Below are positions 7,778-16,210 of a stretch of 64,000 bases of DNA, in pieces; within the stretch, counting starts at the first letter, position 1, and the number at the start of each line of letters is the position of its first letter. Position numbers and translations under genes: made by a program. This DNA is from Carnobacterium sp. CP1 (lineage in GTDB: Bacteria > Bacillota > Bacilli > Lactobacillales > Carnobacteriaceae): the NCBI RefSeq assembly GCF_001483965.1, contig NZ_CP010796.1:992001-1056000 (forward strand). The letters are read 5' to 3'. The notes beneath the pieces are model-generated. The model worked only from the letters and a program-made list of their open reading frames with translations. It ran no database searches and was not told the DNA's origin.

Positions 7778-7939
7778 TTATTCTTCTTTTTGTTCTGCCC
7801 GATTGTAAACGGCAAATCCTATTGCAATAAGAAATATACCTATTAAGAGCGTGAAAAATTGATGGCCATCTGAACTGGTCAATCCTAGAATAAGGGCGAT
7901 AAACCCTCCCGTCATGATGAATAAACCGTTTTTCAGCAC
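7778..7939 (-). CDS. small two-helix membrane protein
   Basis: 53 residues from a GTG at 7937-7939 (56 from the in-frame GTG at 7948). Two hydrophobic helices, GLFIMTGGFIALILGL and FFTLLIGIFLIAIGFAVY, are joined by a short polar turn, and the tail NRAEQKEE is charged. GAGGGTGA precedes the chosen start. This is the layout of small integral membrane proteins of Gram-positives; no named family recognised. It lies alone upstream of the 34-residue frame, on the same strand. Confidence 0.6.
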   Translation of the reverse strand: MLKNGLFIMTGGFIALILGLTSSDGHQFFTLLIGIFLIAIGFAVYNRAEQKEE

Positions 7940-8039
7940 TGCTCTCACCCTCGCTTCTTTTAATATCTTCTCTTATTAATTGTTAAGGAAACCGCTTTCT
8001 GTGTCAACGAATTCAACTTTTTAAAGGCTTTAAACGCAA

Positions 8040-8079
8040 AAAAATCTTAAAAAGAGACGGACCTCTTTTTAAGATTTTT
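8040..8079 (-). terminator. terminator of the PTS IIB-IIA operon
   Basis: AAAAATCTTAAAAAGA / TCTTTTTAAGATTTTT is a perfect 16-base stem with an 8-base loop, placed 9 bases after the IIA stop codon. It shows that the operon ends without a IIC gene. Confidence 0.92.
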
Positions 8080-8088
8080 CGCTGTCCA

Positions 8089-8418
8089 TTAATCGACTGT
8101 TACACCAGCCATTTTTTTGTAGACATCAACCACTTCAGAAGCCATATCACGGAATGTGATAGCATTCATCAAGTGATCTTGGCTATGAACTAATAACAGC
8201 GTCACTTTCATATCTTCTCCTGAAGCTTCTTGTGTCAGCATAGATGTTTGTGAATGGTGTGCTTCAACCAAAGCTTTATCTGATTCTTCTAGTTTTTGTT
8301 CTGCTAAAGCAAAGTCGCCTGTTTTGGCAGCTTGGATCGCTTCCATAGCATCGCTTTTAGCATTTCCACCATTGATGATCAAACCCATGATGGCTTGTAA
8401 GTTGTCTTGCTCTCCCAC
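8089..8418 (-). CDS. PTS lactose/cellobiose-family IIA component
   Basis: 109 residues, the normal size of the trimeric helical IIA-Lac/Cel fold. The phosphorylated histidine is H78 in LLLVHSQDHLMNA, at the same number as in LacF; the second conserved segment EAHHSQTSML is at residues 52-61. IIA takes phosphate from HPr and passes it to IIB. It lies 30 bases after the IIB gene and is followed by a terminator, so no IIC is cotranscribed. Sugar specificity (beta-glucoside, chitobiose or lactose type) cannot be told from IIA alone. Confidence 0.93.
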   Translation of the reverse strand: MGEQDNLQAIMGLIINGGNAKSDAMEAIQAAKTGDFALAEQKLEESDKALVEAHHSQTSMLTQEASGEDMKVTLLLVHSQDHLMNAITFRDMASEVVDVYKKMAGVTVD

Positions 8419-8448
8419 TTTAAAACTTCCTTTCTAACAATTGTTTGA

Positions 8449-8766
8449 TTATTTAATGAGTGTTAAAGCTTGGTTTAACACGTTTTCACCGTTCATCATA
8501 CCGTAGTCTTGCATATTGATGACTTCTAATGGAATATCTTTACCGGCTAATTTTTTCTCGAATTGAGATTTCATGAAACGAACTTGCGGTCCTAATAATA
8601 AGACATCAATCTCTTTTGAACCTAAGTTATGATCGGCTTCCGCTGCTGAAACGGCGAAGATGTCTGCGTCTAAGCCTCTTGCTTCTGCTGCTTTCATCAT
8701 TTTGGTTACCAATAAACTTGTACTCATACCTGCTGAACATACTAACATAATTGTTTTGTCTGCCAT
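8449..8766 (-). CDS. PTS lactose/cellobiose-family IIB component
   Basis: 105 residues. The phospho-cysteine is C10 in LVCSAGMSTSLLV, followed by the flavodoxin-like IIB fold (VLLLGPQVRFM near residue 60). It receives phosphate from IIA and hands it to the sugar via a IIC permease not present here. The start was set at the ATG at 8766, which has GGAGTG 6 bases upstream; a GTG three codons earlier is less likely. It is the first gene of a two-gene operon under a sigma-54 promoter. Confidence 0.93.
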   Translation of the reverse strand: MADKTIMLVCSAGMSTSLLVTKMMKAAEARGLDADIFAVSAAEADHNLGSKEIDVLLLGPQVRFMKSQFEKKLAGKDIPLEVINMQDYGMMNGENVLNQALTLIK

Positions 8767-8810
8767 TATAATCACTCCATCTAGTTTATTTGTTGCTACA
8801 CTTTATATAA

Positions 8811-8826
8811 TGCAAGTTCCGTGCCA
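8811..8826 (-). promoter_or_regulatory. sigma-54 (-24/-12) promoter of the PTS operon
   Basis: The minus strand reads TGGCACGGAACTTGCA, an exact match to the RpoN consensus TGGCAC-N5-TTGCA. Transcription should start about 12 bases downstream (near 8800), giving a leader of about 34 bases to the IIB start codon. It needs an activator of the LevR type, which is encoded immediately upstream. Confidence 0.93.
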
Positions 8827-8839
8827 ACTTTCAATTTAA

Positions 8840-8866
8840 TGAAAACGTTGTCTGTTAACGCTTTCT
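8840..8866. promoter_or_regulatory. tandem catabolite-responsive elements (cre)
   Basis: Two CcpA-site matches sharing one base: TGAAAACGTTGTCT (8840-8853) and TGTTAACGCTTTCT (8853-8866). Each matches the cre consensus except for about one position. They lie between the sigma-54 promoter and the upstream repeats, where CcpA would block activator-polymerase contact. Confidence 0.7.
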
Positions 8867-8881
8867 ATCTGTCCAAATGAT

Positions 8882-8926
8882 TTACACACTAACTTAAAAA
8901 GTTACACACTACGTTTATCTGTGTAA
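8882..8926. promoter_or_regulatory. putative upstream activator sites for the LevR-like regulator
   Basis: TTACACACTA occurs at 8882 and 8902 (20-base period), and TGTGTAA at 8920-8926 pairs with TTACACA at 8902 as an inverted repeat with an 11-base spacer. It is 55-115 bases upstream of the -24 box, the usual position for enhancer-like sites of PRD-containing sigma-54 activators. Confidence 0.6.
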
Positions 8927-8934
8927 AACAACTA

Positions 8935-8968
8935 AAAAAGCAACTGCTTTTAAGGGCAGCTGCTTTTA
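8935..8968 (-). terminator. terminator of the LevR-like regulator gene
   Basis: The AAAAGCA-CTGC / GCAG-TGCTTTT stem has one mismatch and is followed by T6 on the minus strand. It lies just after the regulator stop codon. Confidence 0.75.
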
Positions 8969-8971
8969 AAT

Positions 8972-11662
8972 TCAAGATTTTAGTTTTAGCTGATTTTCTA
9001 CGATCATTTGGACAATATAAGCCAGTTCGTCTTTAGGAATGCTTATGTTATAGTGCTTTTCTAACGGCATCAGCACGGTTTCAACGGCATTCAATTCCAA
9101 CCGGTGTTGTTTTTCATAAGCTTCTGAATTAGGAAACGAACGCGAATACGCATTTGTTTTTAAGCTTTCGCATAAAAAAGCCAGATGCAACACCATTCCG
9201 GTTTTCACACCAGCAGGTATTCCCACGCTCAATTCAATTTCCAATTGTTGGAGTATCTTTTGCAGACGCAAAATCAAGTCTTTCACCGAACCCACTTGTT
9301 TTAACGTACCTGTTAACGATTGGCTTATTTGTTCAATAGGGATTTCTTCTTCTAAATGTTTTTTGATCAAATCCATTTTCTCATCATCAAAGGCATCATA
9401 AGCTGAAAAGTAAGGAATGTTTTGATGCTCTATGGGCACCGTTCCGATAATGGCTTTAATGCTGTACTGTTTGCTCAATTGATCGATGCGCTTTTTAAAA
9501 TCTTCGGCCTGTAAAAATTGCAGCGGAATAATTTCTGCGGTCTCTGAATCGATAACAGAAGCTAATCGTTTTTCTAATTTTTTGGCGACCCCTTCTCCGG
9601 TAAAACAAGCGACTACGATCGCTTGAGGTTTATCGGGAACTATAGGCGAACTTTTAGGAGCGCTGTTTCCAATCGTCATTTGGCAGCTTTGATAAATGTC
9701 TTCTAGCGATCTTCCGACGCTGGCCATTCGAACGGCTTCCAACACAACCGGCGTACTGACCATTGAGAGCGTCCGAACGGTTAGACCTAGTTCTTCAGCA
9801 AGCATATCTCCAAAGGCGTTCAAAGACCCCATATCGGTCAAAACCAGCAGTCCTTGTTCATAGCTTTCTTGATCAACCGCAATGGTTTGGCGTACTCTTT
9901 CATACATCTCATTGACTTTCATGGTTAACGGCATGTTCAAAGCTACGCCCACTGTTGTATCCAGCAACTCTTGCACCGTTTCCAACATACTGCTGGCTGT
10001 TGATCTGCCATGCATCAAGACCATCACACCAACTTGTTGAGTAAGGGGCTGCGTCGGTTCTTCGACATCCAATGTCAAAAACATGGTAATAAAGCCGATT
10101 TCGTCAAAAGGAATCTCAATTGCCAGGCGTTCTTCAATAATAGCGGATAAATCAATAGCAACTTGAAATTCTTTAGAATAGTTTTTACGAACCCCATTTA
10201 AATCTGGATGAACGATCGGACGTCCTTCTTTGATGCGTTCAAACGTACTTTGCAAATGCAATGCAAAGGCGAATCGTGATTTGGTATGGTAGGTTCGCTC
10301 CAACCGCTCTGCTGCAAAATCGTATAAAATATCGGTCAAAGTGCGGATGTCAGCTGGAATCAACTCTTGGTGAATATCCGATAATGATAATTGCTCCACG
10401 TATTCACTGAAGTATTGTGTCATATTGTTTTGGATAAAGCCTTCTAAGTCAACGTCTTCCAACATTCCTTTTTCTAAGGCTTCGTCCACTCGTTCTTCAA
10501 TCGCATTGTAAACACTCATATCTGAGACCGGATCTTGATTAATTGACGTTTTTTGGCTGGTTGGGACATAAGTAAAATGGCTTTTATGCCGATCAACTAA
10601 TCGTTCCAAACGTTCGGGTGCTTCCTTGACTAACAACAGCCCTTTTTGAACGACTAGCGGCAAATCTTGTTGAGTAATGCTTAAATGATCGGTTTCATGT
10701 GTGCGGTAATGTAAAAAAGCTTTCGCGCAAACCAGTTTCAAATCACGTTGGACTTGCCCAATATTGGCTTCTGCCGGATACAGCATGAAAGCTAGCAGCA
10801 CTTCGCGTTCGGCTACGATTTTTTGATTCAAGCGTTGCGCCTCTTGGTGCAAGAACGTTTCCACCAACTCGTAGCGTTCTTCAATCGTTCGCTCGGATAA
10901 AGGCGGCAAAGTGATGGTCATCGGAATCCGACGGTTAAACGTTGCCAATAAAACTTCAGAACTTTCAGTCGTCGCTCCTATGATTTGAACACTAGCGGTA
11001 TGGGTTTCATTGCTTTCGCCTAAAGGCCGGTAAACGCCTTTATCGATAAACGTAAACAACATTTCTTGCCCTTCCGGCGGCAGACGATGGATTTCATCAA
11101 GAAACAATATTCCTCCGTCTGCTTGATGAATCAATCCAGCCCGATCTTCCGTTGCTCCTGTATATGATCCTTTTTTGACTCCAAAAATATGACCAAATAA
11201 CAATTGCGGGTTTTGAGCATAATCTGCACAGTTAAACGATACAAAAGGCGCATCAGCTGATAAAGCTTGCGATTCCAAGGCAAATTGATACATGCACTCA
11301 GCAAATAAGGATTTCCCAGTCCCAGTTTTTCCAAAAATAATGGTGTGCAGCCCTCGCGGCGGGTATAATACGGCAGCTTTGGCTTGTTGGATCATGACTT
11401 TTAAAGAGGCATCGTGTCCAATCAACTGTCCAAAAGCTTTGCCGTTTTTTCCTTCAAGCGGTAAAGGATGTTTGTGTGCTTTGCTTCGATACAACACCGG
11501 ACGTCCTTTTATTTTTTCAATTTGGTCTTCTTTATACAATTCGTTTAAATAGCGGCTGACATTTGCACGATCCAATTCTAGTGCATCTGCTATATCTTGA
11601 GCCGATAGTTTTTCTGAATGGTTTTCTATATACGTTAAAATATCTTTTTTACGAGACAGCAT
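8972..11662 (-). CDS. LevR-like sigma-54 transcriptional activator with PTS regulation domains
   Basis: 896 residues. Domain order: winged helix DNA-binding domain (1-60, LSAQDIADALELDRANVSRYL); AAA+ sigma-54 interaction domain (about 75-320) with Walker A GKTGTGKS (111-118), sigma-54 contact loop GSYTGA in place of the usual GAFTGA, and Walker B GGILFLDEIHRL; first PRD (about 440-560); an EIIA-Man-like domain (GVMVLMHGRSTASSMLETV) and an EIIB-like region; C-terminal second PRD (about 800-896, HLAFLCESLKT, LPLEKHY-type block). Phosphorylation of the PRD histidines by HPr and PTS proteins tunes such activators. The start ATG has AAGGAGG 6 bases upstream. It almost surely activates the IIB-IIA operon next to it. 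A gene symbol is withheld because levR, celR and manR are homologous. Confidence 0.93.
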   Translation of the reverse strand: MLSRKKDILTYIENHSEKLSAQDIADALELDRANVSRYLNELYKEDQIEKIKGRPVLYRSKAHKHPLPLEGKNGKAFGQLIGHDASLKVMIQQAKAAVLYPPRGLHTIIFGKTGTGKSLFAECMYQFALESQALSADAPFVSFNCADYAQNPQLLFGHIFGVKKGSYTGATEDRAGLIHQADGGILFLDEIHRLPPEGQEMLFTFIDKGVYRPLGESNETHTASVQIIGATTESSEVLLATFNRRIPMTITLPPLSERTIEERYELVETFLHQEAQRLNQKIVAEREVLLAFMLYPAEANIGQVQRDLKLVCAKAFLHYRTHETDHLSITQQDLPLVVQKGLLLVKEAPERLERLVDRHKSHFTYVPTSQKTSINQDPVSDMSVYNAIEERVDEALEKGMLEDVDLEGFIQNNMTQYFSEYVEQLSLSDIHQELIPADIRTLTDILYDFAAERLERTYHTKSRFAFALHLQSTFERIKEGRPIVHPDLNGVRKNYSKEFQVAIDLSAIIEERLAIEIPFDEIGFITMFLTLDVEEPTQPLTQQVGVMVLMHGRSTASSMLETVQELLDTTVGVALNMPLTMKVNEMYERVRQTIAVDQESYEQGLLVLTDMGSLNAFGDMLAEELGLTVRTLSMVSTPVVLEAVRMASVGRSLEDIYQSCQMTIGNSAPKSSPIVPDKPQAIVVACFTGEGVAKKLEKRLASVIDSETAEIIPLQFLQAEDFKKRIDQLSKQYSIKAIIGTVPIEHQNIPYFSAYDAFDDEKMDLIKKHLEEEIPIEQISQSLTGTLKQVGSVKDLILRLQKILQQLEIELSVGIPAGVKTGMVLHLAFLCESLKTNAYSRSFPNSEAYEKQHRLELNAVETVLMPLEKHYNISIPKDELAYIVQMIVENQLKLKS

Positions 11663-11702
11663 CCTACTCCTCCTTGTTGAAAACGGATACTTTCATTTAT
11701 TC

Positions 11703-11732
11703 AAAAATAGCGGAAAAAATCCGCCATTTTTA
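11703..11732 (-). terminator. terminator of the DEAD-box helicase gene
   Basis: AAAAATAGCGGA / TCCGCCATTTTT hairpin, between the helicase stop and the regulator start. Confidence 0.75.
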
Positions 11733-11770
11733 TTGCTGTTTAGTTATGAAGCATCTGTAAGTTTTATTGT

Positions 11771-13081
11771 TTATAGCTTGTTCTTTTTACGAGCGCCTTT
11801 ATTTTTATCTATTTTTTTACGCCCTTTTTTCTTTTTCTTAATAGGTTCAGCTGATTCGGCTGCTGGTTTTTTCAGCGGCTCTGTTTTTGACTTTTCCTTT
11901 GTTTTCGGTTTCGTTTTTGTTTTTGCTTTACTATCAGGGCTAGTACCTTCTGTTTCTTCGCTTTCCGGACGTTCCAAAACCAGTTCTCCACCATAAAGAT
12001 ACAATGGCGTTAACGGCAGTTCCAACGGCGAAATGATTTTTTTGAATTCTCGCAATTCACGGCCATTCACTAAGGTCAAAACAGTTCCAGACTGTCCCAT
12101 ACGCGCAGTACGTCCAGAACGGTGAATGTAACTTTCTTTATTTAACGGCAAATCGTATTGAATAACGTAAGGCAACCCGCGAATGTCTAAACCACGTGAA
12201 GCGACATCTGTCGTCAACAATAATTTAACTTTGCCGTCACGAAACTGCTGCAGCGCATGCTGACGTTCTGTTTTGTATTTTTCAGAATGCAAAACAGTGA
12301 CCGAGATTCCTTCGTATTGTAATTTTTCAAAAGCCAAGGTTAAATTAGCTACGTTGTTTACGAATACCAGCCCACTGAATCCTTCCATATGTGTTAAGCG
12401 GCGTAAAATCTCTACCCGTTTACGGGTCGGTGTTTCAATATATGCATGCAGCACTTCGCCTTTAGATTCGTCTTCTTCAGTAGCATCGATCCACTCTGGG
12501 TCAACATTGAACCATTTAGGCAAGTCTTCCATCAACTCATTGCTGGTTGCTGAAAAGAAAGCCATTTGGCGATCACCCGGCAATTTCCCAATTACATTGC
12601 GGACAGTACTCAATTGATCTTGTTGCAGCAATTGATCCGCTTCATCTAGAATAACCGTCTTGACTTGATGCAGTTTCAATTTTTTTGTTTCTGCAATTTC
12701 AAGAATCCGACCAGGTGTACCAACGATTACTTCCGGTTTTTCTTTTAACTTTTCAATTTGGCGAACTTTATTCGCTCCGCCAATCAATGTTTGGACAGAT
12801 AGACCCAGTTGTTTGCTCCATTCTTGAACAACGGCTGCAACTTGCACAGCTAATTCTTGTGAAGGAGCTAAAATGAGAACTTGTACGCCGCCTTTTGGCT
12901 CCACTTGTTCTAAAGCTGGCAGCGTATAGGCTACTGTTTTCCCTGTTCCAGTTGGTGAAATCCCAACGACGTCTTTTCCAGCTTTCATAGGTTCATATAC
13001 TTTATTTTGAATGGCAGATGGTGTCGTATAGTCCAATTCTTTCCAATACTGTTGTAATGCAGGTGCTATTTTGTCATTCAT
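11771..13081 (-). CDS. DEAD-box ATP-dependent RNA helicase
   Basis: 436 residues. Motif Q (TTPSAIQ near residue 19), motif I SPTGTGKT (about 42-49), Ia APSQELA, GG, TPGR, motif II DEAD (VILDEADQLL), motif III SAT, then the C-terminal helicase domain with VFVN, TDVASRGLDI and HRSGRTAR. The last 60 residues are a Lys-rich disordered tail (KKKKKGRKKIDKNKGARKK), a common RNA-binding extension. It unwinds RNA duplexes in ribosome assembly or cold adaptation. Size and motif details resemble the YfmL/CshC group more than CshA. GAGGAA lies about 9 bases before the ATG. Monocistronic. Confidence 0.92.
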   Translation of the reverse strand: MNDKIAPALQQYWKELDYTTPSAIQNKVYEPMKAGKDVVGISPTGTGKTVAYTLPALEQVEPKGGVQVLILAPSQELAVQVAAVVQEWSKQLGLSVQTLIGGANKVRQIEKLKEKPEVIVGTPGRILEIAETKKLKLHQVKTVILDEADQLLQQDQLSTVRNVIGKLPGDRQMAFFSATSNELMEDLPKWFNVDPEWIDATEEDESKGEVLHAYIETPTRKRVEILRRLTHMEGFSGLVFVNNVANLTLAFEKLQYEGISVTVLHSEKYKTERQHALQQFRDGKVKLLLTTDVASRGLDIRGLPYVIQYDLPLNKESYIHRSGRTARMGQSGTVLTLVNGRELREFKKIISPLELPLTPLYLYGGELVLERPESEETEGTSPDSKAKTKTKPKTKEKSKTEPLKKPAAESAEPIKKKKKGRKKIDKNKGARKKNKL

Positions 13082-13494
13082 TTATGCGTTCCTCGTTTCT
13101 TCGTGCCTCTAATAATCATCTCGTCATTGACTATCATACCAAAAAAAGACTTAAATCAAAAGGTTCTTGAAAAAGTTGTTAGCGTTAAACTATTTTCAGT
13201 AAAGGGAATAAGAAGAGAGGATTCCTTTTTATTCCTAATCCTTATAGTAAGGGTTATTTTTCCTATCCTACTAAATACTATATCCAGTTCCTCTCATTTT
13301 TTCTATTCAACTATAGGCAGTGAAATTTTCGGTTTCGAAAATTTTCCGAACAACCAACAACTAACTTGGTCACGCAAATTCATTTTAATGGCTAATCAGT
13401 AAGTGTTTCTCGGCTTAGTTGTTAGATAGGTAGGCTCTATTTAACACTAACACTGTAACCCGTCCACTATCGACCCAAAAAAGCTGTTCCAAAC
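13082..13494. other. intergenic region without a gene
   Basis: AT-rich. Contains small palindromes (GGAATAA..TTATTCC near 13208; GAAATTTTCG..CGAAAATTTTC near 13322). One stretch at 13370-13400 (GGTCACGCAAATTCATTTT) resembles a single unit of the family B 52-bp repeat. No supported coding frame. Confidence 0.4.
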
Positions 13495-13542
13495 AAAAAA
13501 GTAAGGCAAAAATGATTTCGTCATTTTTGCCTTACTTTTTTT
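13495..13542 (-). terminator. terminator of the Gfo/Idh/MocA gene
   Basis: AAAAAAGTAAGGCAAAAATGA and its complement, with a 5-base loop and long A/T runs. It lies 12 bases after the stop codon. Confidence 0.92.
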
Positions 13543-13553
13543 TTAGCGAATCT

Positions 13554-14558
13554 TTAACGATTGTCGGCTTCAAATACAATATCGGCATCTTTACGTAAAT
13601 CCATTAAAATTTGGTTCACTTGTCCGCTTAGTTCTTGCCATTCTTGATAATTTTTTAATGCCTCTTCATCTGTTGGATGATTCAATACATGAGCAAAAGC
13701 TAGAACTTCTTCGATCATTGGATTAGCAACACTGGTTTGAGCAATGTTTTCTTTTAGATCTGTTTTGCGGTCAATGATTTCAACGGTCGTTATTCCGCTG
13801 ACGCTGTCCATGGAAAGGGTTTTGTTTAACCCATAGATTTCAGAAGGCAAATACGAATTAGCGATTTTCCCTGTATTGATCGTCACATCGAAGGTATCGT
13901 AACGCAAGATAACCGTTCCTTTGCCGTCCACTCCGGTAGCAATTTTCGTGCAGAAGTAGTGGCTTGATTTTGGTACGCCAAACCATGAAAGCGCGGCGTA
14001 AATAGGGTAAACGCCTAAATCTGATAATGCTCCGCCAGAAAACTTCAAAGAGAAGATGTTCGGCTCGTGGCCTGCTAATACTTGGCTGTAACGCGAAGAA
14101 TATTTCATATACGTAAAGTTAGCGCCTTGTAAGTTTTCAATATTTTTTATTTCTTCTTTTACAATATTAAAGTTTTCTTCATGAATATGACGGGCAGCTT
14201 CAAATAAAAACACATTGTTGTCTTTAGCGATTTTCACTGCTGTTTCCCATTCTTTCGGATTCGAAAACATTGGCTTTTCAACAATGACGTGTTTGCCGGC
14301 TTTCATTAAGGTCAATGCTTGTTCAAAGTGTAGGCTATTCGGTGAAGCTACGTAGATCACATCTAATTCAGGATGTTGAGCGTAGGTTTCCAAATCTGTT
14401 TCAAAAACAGTCGCGCCATATGGTTCTCCAAATGACTTAGCTTTATCCACTGTTCGTGAATAGACTCCTACCATTTCATACTCACCTGTTTCAACTGCTG
14501 CATCCACAAATTGATTGGTAATCCAGTTTGTTCCAATAATTCCTAAACGTAATACCAT
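13554..14558 (-). CDS. Gfo/Idh/MocA family NAD(P)-dependent oxidoreductase
   Basis: 334 residues. N-terminal Rossmann fold with LGIIGTNWI, which replaces the usual GxGxxG with GTNW; then the family signature VYVASPNSLHFEQAL and the catalytic EKPM (VIVEKPMFSN near residue 98). The C-terminal alpha/beta substrate domain includes GGALSDLGVYPIYAAL with the conserved Asp-Tyr. Such enzymes oxidise or reduce sugars and inositols or dihydrodiols; the substrate is unknown. The start was set at the ATG at 14558, with GGAGGG 6 bases upstream; the longer frame has no ribosome site. It follows the Mga-like gene by about 150 bases and may be under its control. Confidence 0.9.
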   Translation of the reverse strand: MVLRLGIIGTNWITNQFVDAAVETGEYEMVGVYSRTVDKAKSFGEPYGATVFETDLETYAQHPELDVIYVASPNSLHFEQALTLMKAGKHVIVEKPMFSNPKEWETAVKIAKDNNVFLFEAARHIHEENFNIVKEEIKNIENLQGANFTYMKYSSRYSQVLAGHEPNIFSLKFSGGALSDLGVYPIYAALSWFGVPKSSHYFCTKIATGVDGKGTVILRYDTFDVTINTGKIANSYLPSEIYGLNKTLSMDSVSGITTVEIIDRKTDLKENIAQTSVANPMIEEVLAFAHVLNHPTDEEALKNYQEWQELSGQVNQILMDLRKDADIVFEADNR

Positions 14559-14707
14559 ACTAATCCCTCCGCCTAGATTCATCATCTATAGGTTTTTAAA
14601 AACTGCCGCTCTTATCCTCTGTTTACAAAAGATAGAAACCGCTTTTTTCATCTCTATCATAACAAACTTTTGCAAGCCTGAAAAGAAAGTGTCTTTATTT
14701 TGAAAAA

Positions 14708-16210
14708 TTAGTTGTTCTTTAAGGATAAATTTGGTGATTGAGCGATTTGAAACCCATTTAGTTGGATTTCGTTGATCACTTGTCGAATTTTTTTCCAATT
14801 TCGGTTACTAGGAATAGATTCGATGCTTAAAACTTTTACCGCAGGATCCACCCATTGTTTCATCAATTCAATTTGACAATCTGTCAGCATAAGTTGAATA
14901 TTTTCGCCTAAATGTTTTTGTTCTGAAAGGGTATAGCACTTTAATTCTAAAGAAAAGCGGATTCTCAGCATATCGGCCAAAAACAATTCGTGCTGCAAAC
15001 CGTATTGAGAAACCACAACGACTTGGACTTTTTCTTTTTCTTGTGCAACTTGCTGCGTCAATCCTGTCCAAAAAGTGATCAGCGTAAAGATTAAGTCGTT
15101 TTCATTTTCACGCATTTTTTCCACCCAGTTGTTAGATGGGCTAGCTGCTAAAGTTTCTCGGACTGCTTTTGTAAATTTATCAAAATTTCTTTCTAAGGCT
15201 TTACCGTTTCTTTCAACTCGATCAATTAAAATATGTCCTGGTCCTTTAAATAAACTTCTATAAAAATAATGGCGGATCAAATTGGTAATAAAACAAGACT
15301 GATTTTCTAAAGTATAACCTGTTTGTTTTTTGAGTGCTTCAATAAAAGCTAAGATTTCCTGGAATAGACCAACTACTCTTGAATTTTCAGCTAGATAAGT
15401 TTTGTCTAGCGGACCATCTTTATTCTGATAAAGATAGGTCATAAAGTTTTGGTCTTCCAAAGGAATAGTAAAAGAAAGGTCTTTTTGCAACAAATCAAAT
15501 AACGGTTCTTTTTTTGATACTTTAAAAGGAAATATCTCGTATTCATGGTCTATAAAGTAACCTTGCTCAATTCTTTCTAAACAGATAACGAGCCATAAAG
15601 CGACTTTACCTTGAGCAATTTCGGAGAAATTAGGAGTATTGACATTTTTGGGCAGTAACTCGATGTAAGTTTGGGCGGTATCTAACAAGTGGTGATGAAA
15701 TTCATCAAAAGAAGCAGAATAATAATCCCAAAGAAAAATACTAAAAAAATATCGAATTTGTTTTTCAGTCCCTATGATTTTCACAGGTTTAGACTGAATT
15801 GCGAGATCATATGCTCCTAAAAAAACGTTGATTTGTTTTAAACTTCTAATGATCGAAGAAGCACTTGTATACAGCAATTCCGCAAGATCTTCTATACTGG
15901 GAATGTCCAGTTCAAATAGCTTATCGATGATTTGAAAATTTAGACATCCTTCCATTACTTTGCGGTAAACACTTTCCATTTGAAACGAATCTACCGTGGT
16001 AAGTTTGATTCCATGTTGTTTAGACGTTTCGATAAATGCATCGCCACTTAATAGACTGTTGTAGTATTGAATATCAGCTCTGATCGTTCCGACAGAACAC
16101 CTCAGTTTATAAGAAAGCTCTTCGATCGTCCACCATTCATCCTCAGCCACTAATACTTCTAATAACTGCAGCCTTCTAGCACTGGAAGTATCCAATAAGT
16201 TATTTATCAT
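14708..16210 (-). CDS. Mga-like helix-turn-helix transcriptional regulator
   Basis: 500 residues. An N-terminal wHTH at about residues 14-65 (RLQLLEVL, TIEELSYKLRCSVGTIRADI) is followed by a second Mga-type HTH (IPSIEDLAELLYTSASSII near residue 105). A helical PRD-like middle comes next, then a C-terminal region resembling EIIB (VQVVVVSQYGLQHELFLADML). This is the AtxA/Mga architecture, in which PTS phosphorylation may act on the middle domain. GGGAGAG precedes the ATG. A weak cre-like site lies about 85 bases upstream (16293). The likely target is the oxidoreductase gene just downstream, but that is inferred from proximity only. Confidence 0.83.
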   Translation of the reverse strand: MINNLLDTSSARRLQLLEVLVAEDEWWTIEELSYKLRCSVGTIRADIQYYNSLLSGDAFIETSKQHGIKLTTVDSFQMESVYRKVMEGCLNFQIIDKLFELDIPSIEDLAELLYTSASSIIRSLKQINVFLGAYDLAIQSKPVKIIGTEKQIRYFFSIFLWDYYSASFDEFHHHLLDTAQTYIELLPKNVNTPNFSEIAQGKVALWLVICLERIEQGYFIDHEYEIFPFKVSKKEPLFDLLQKDLSFTIPLEDQNFMTYLYQNKDGPLDKTYLAENSRVVGLFQEILAFIEALKKQTGYTLENQSCFITNLIRHYFYRSLFKGPGHILIDRVERNGKALERNFDKFTKAVRETLAASPSNNWVEKMRENENDLIFTLITFWTGLTQQVAQEKEKVQVVVVSQYGLQHELFLADMLRIRFSLELKCYTLSEQKHLGENIQLMLTDCQIELMKQWVDPAVKVLSIESIPSNRNWKKIRQVINEIQLNGFQIAQSPNLSLKNN

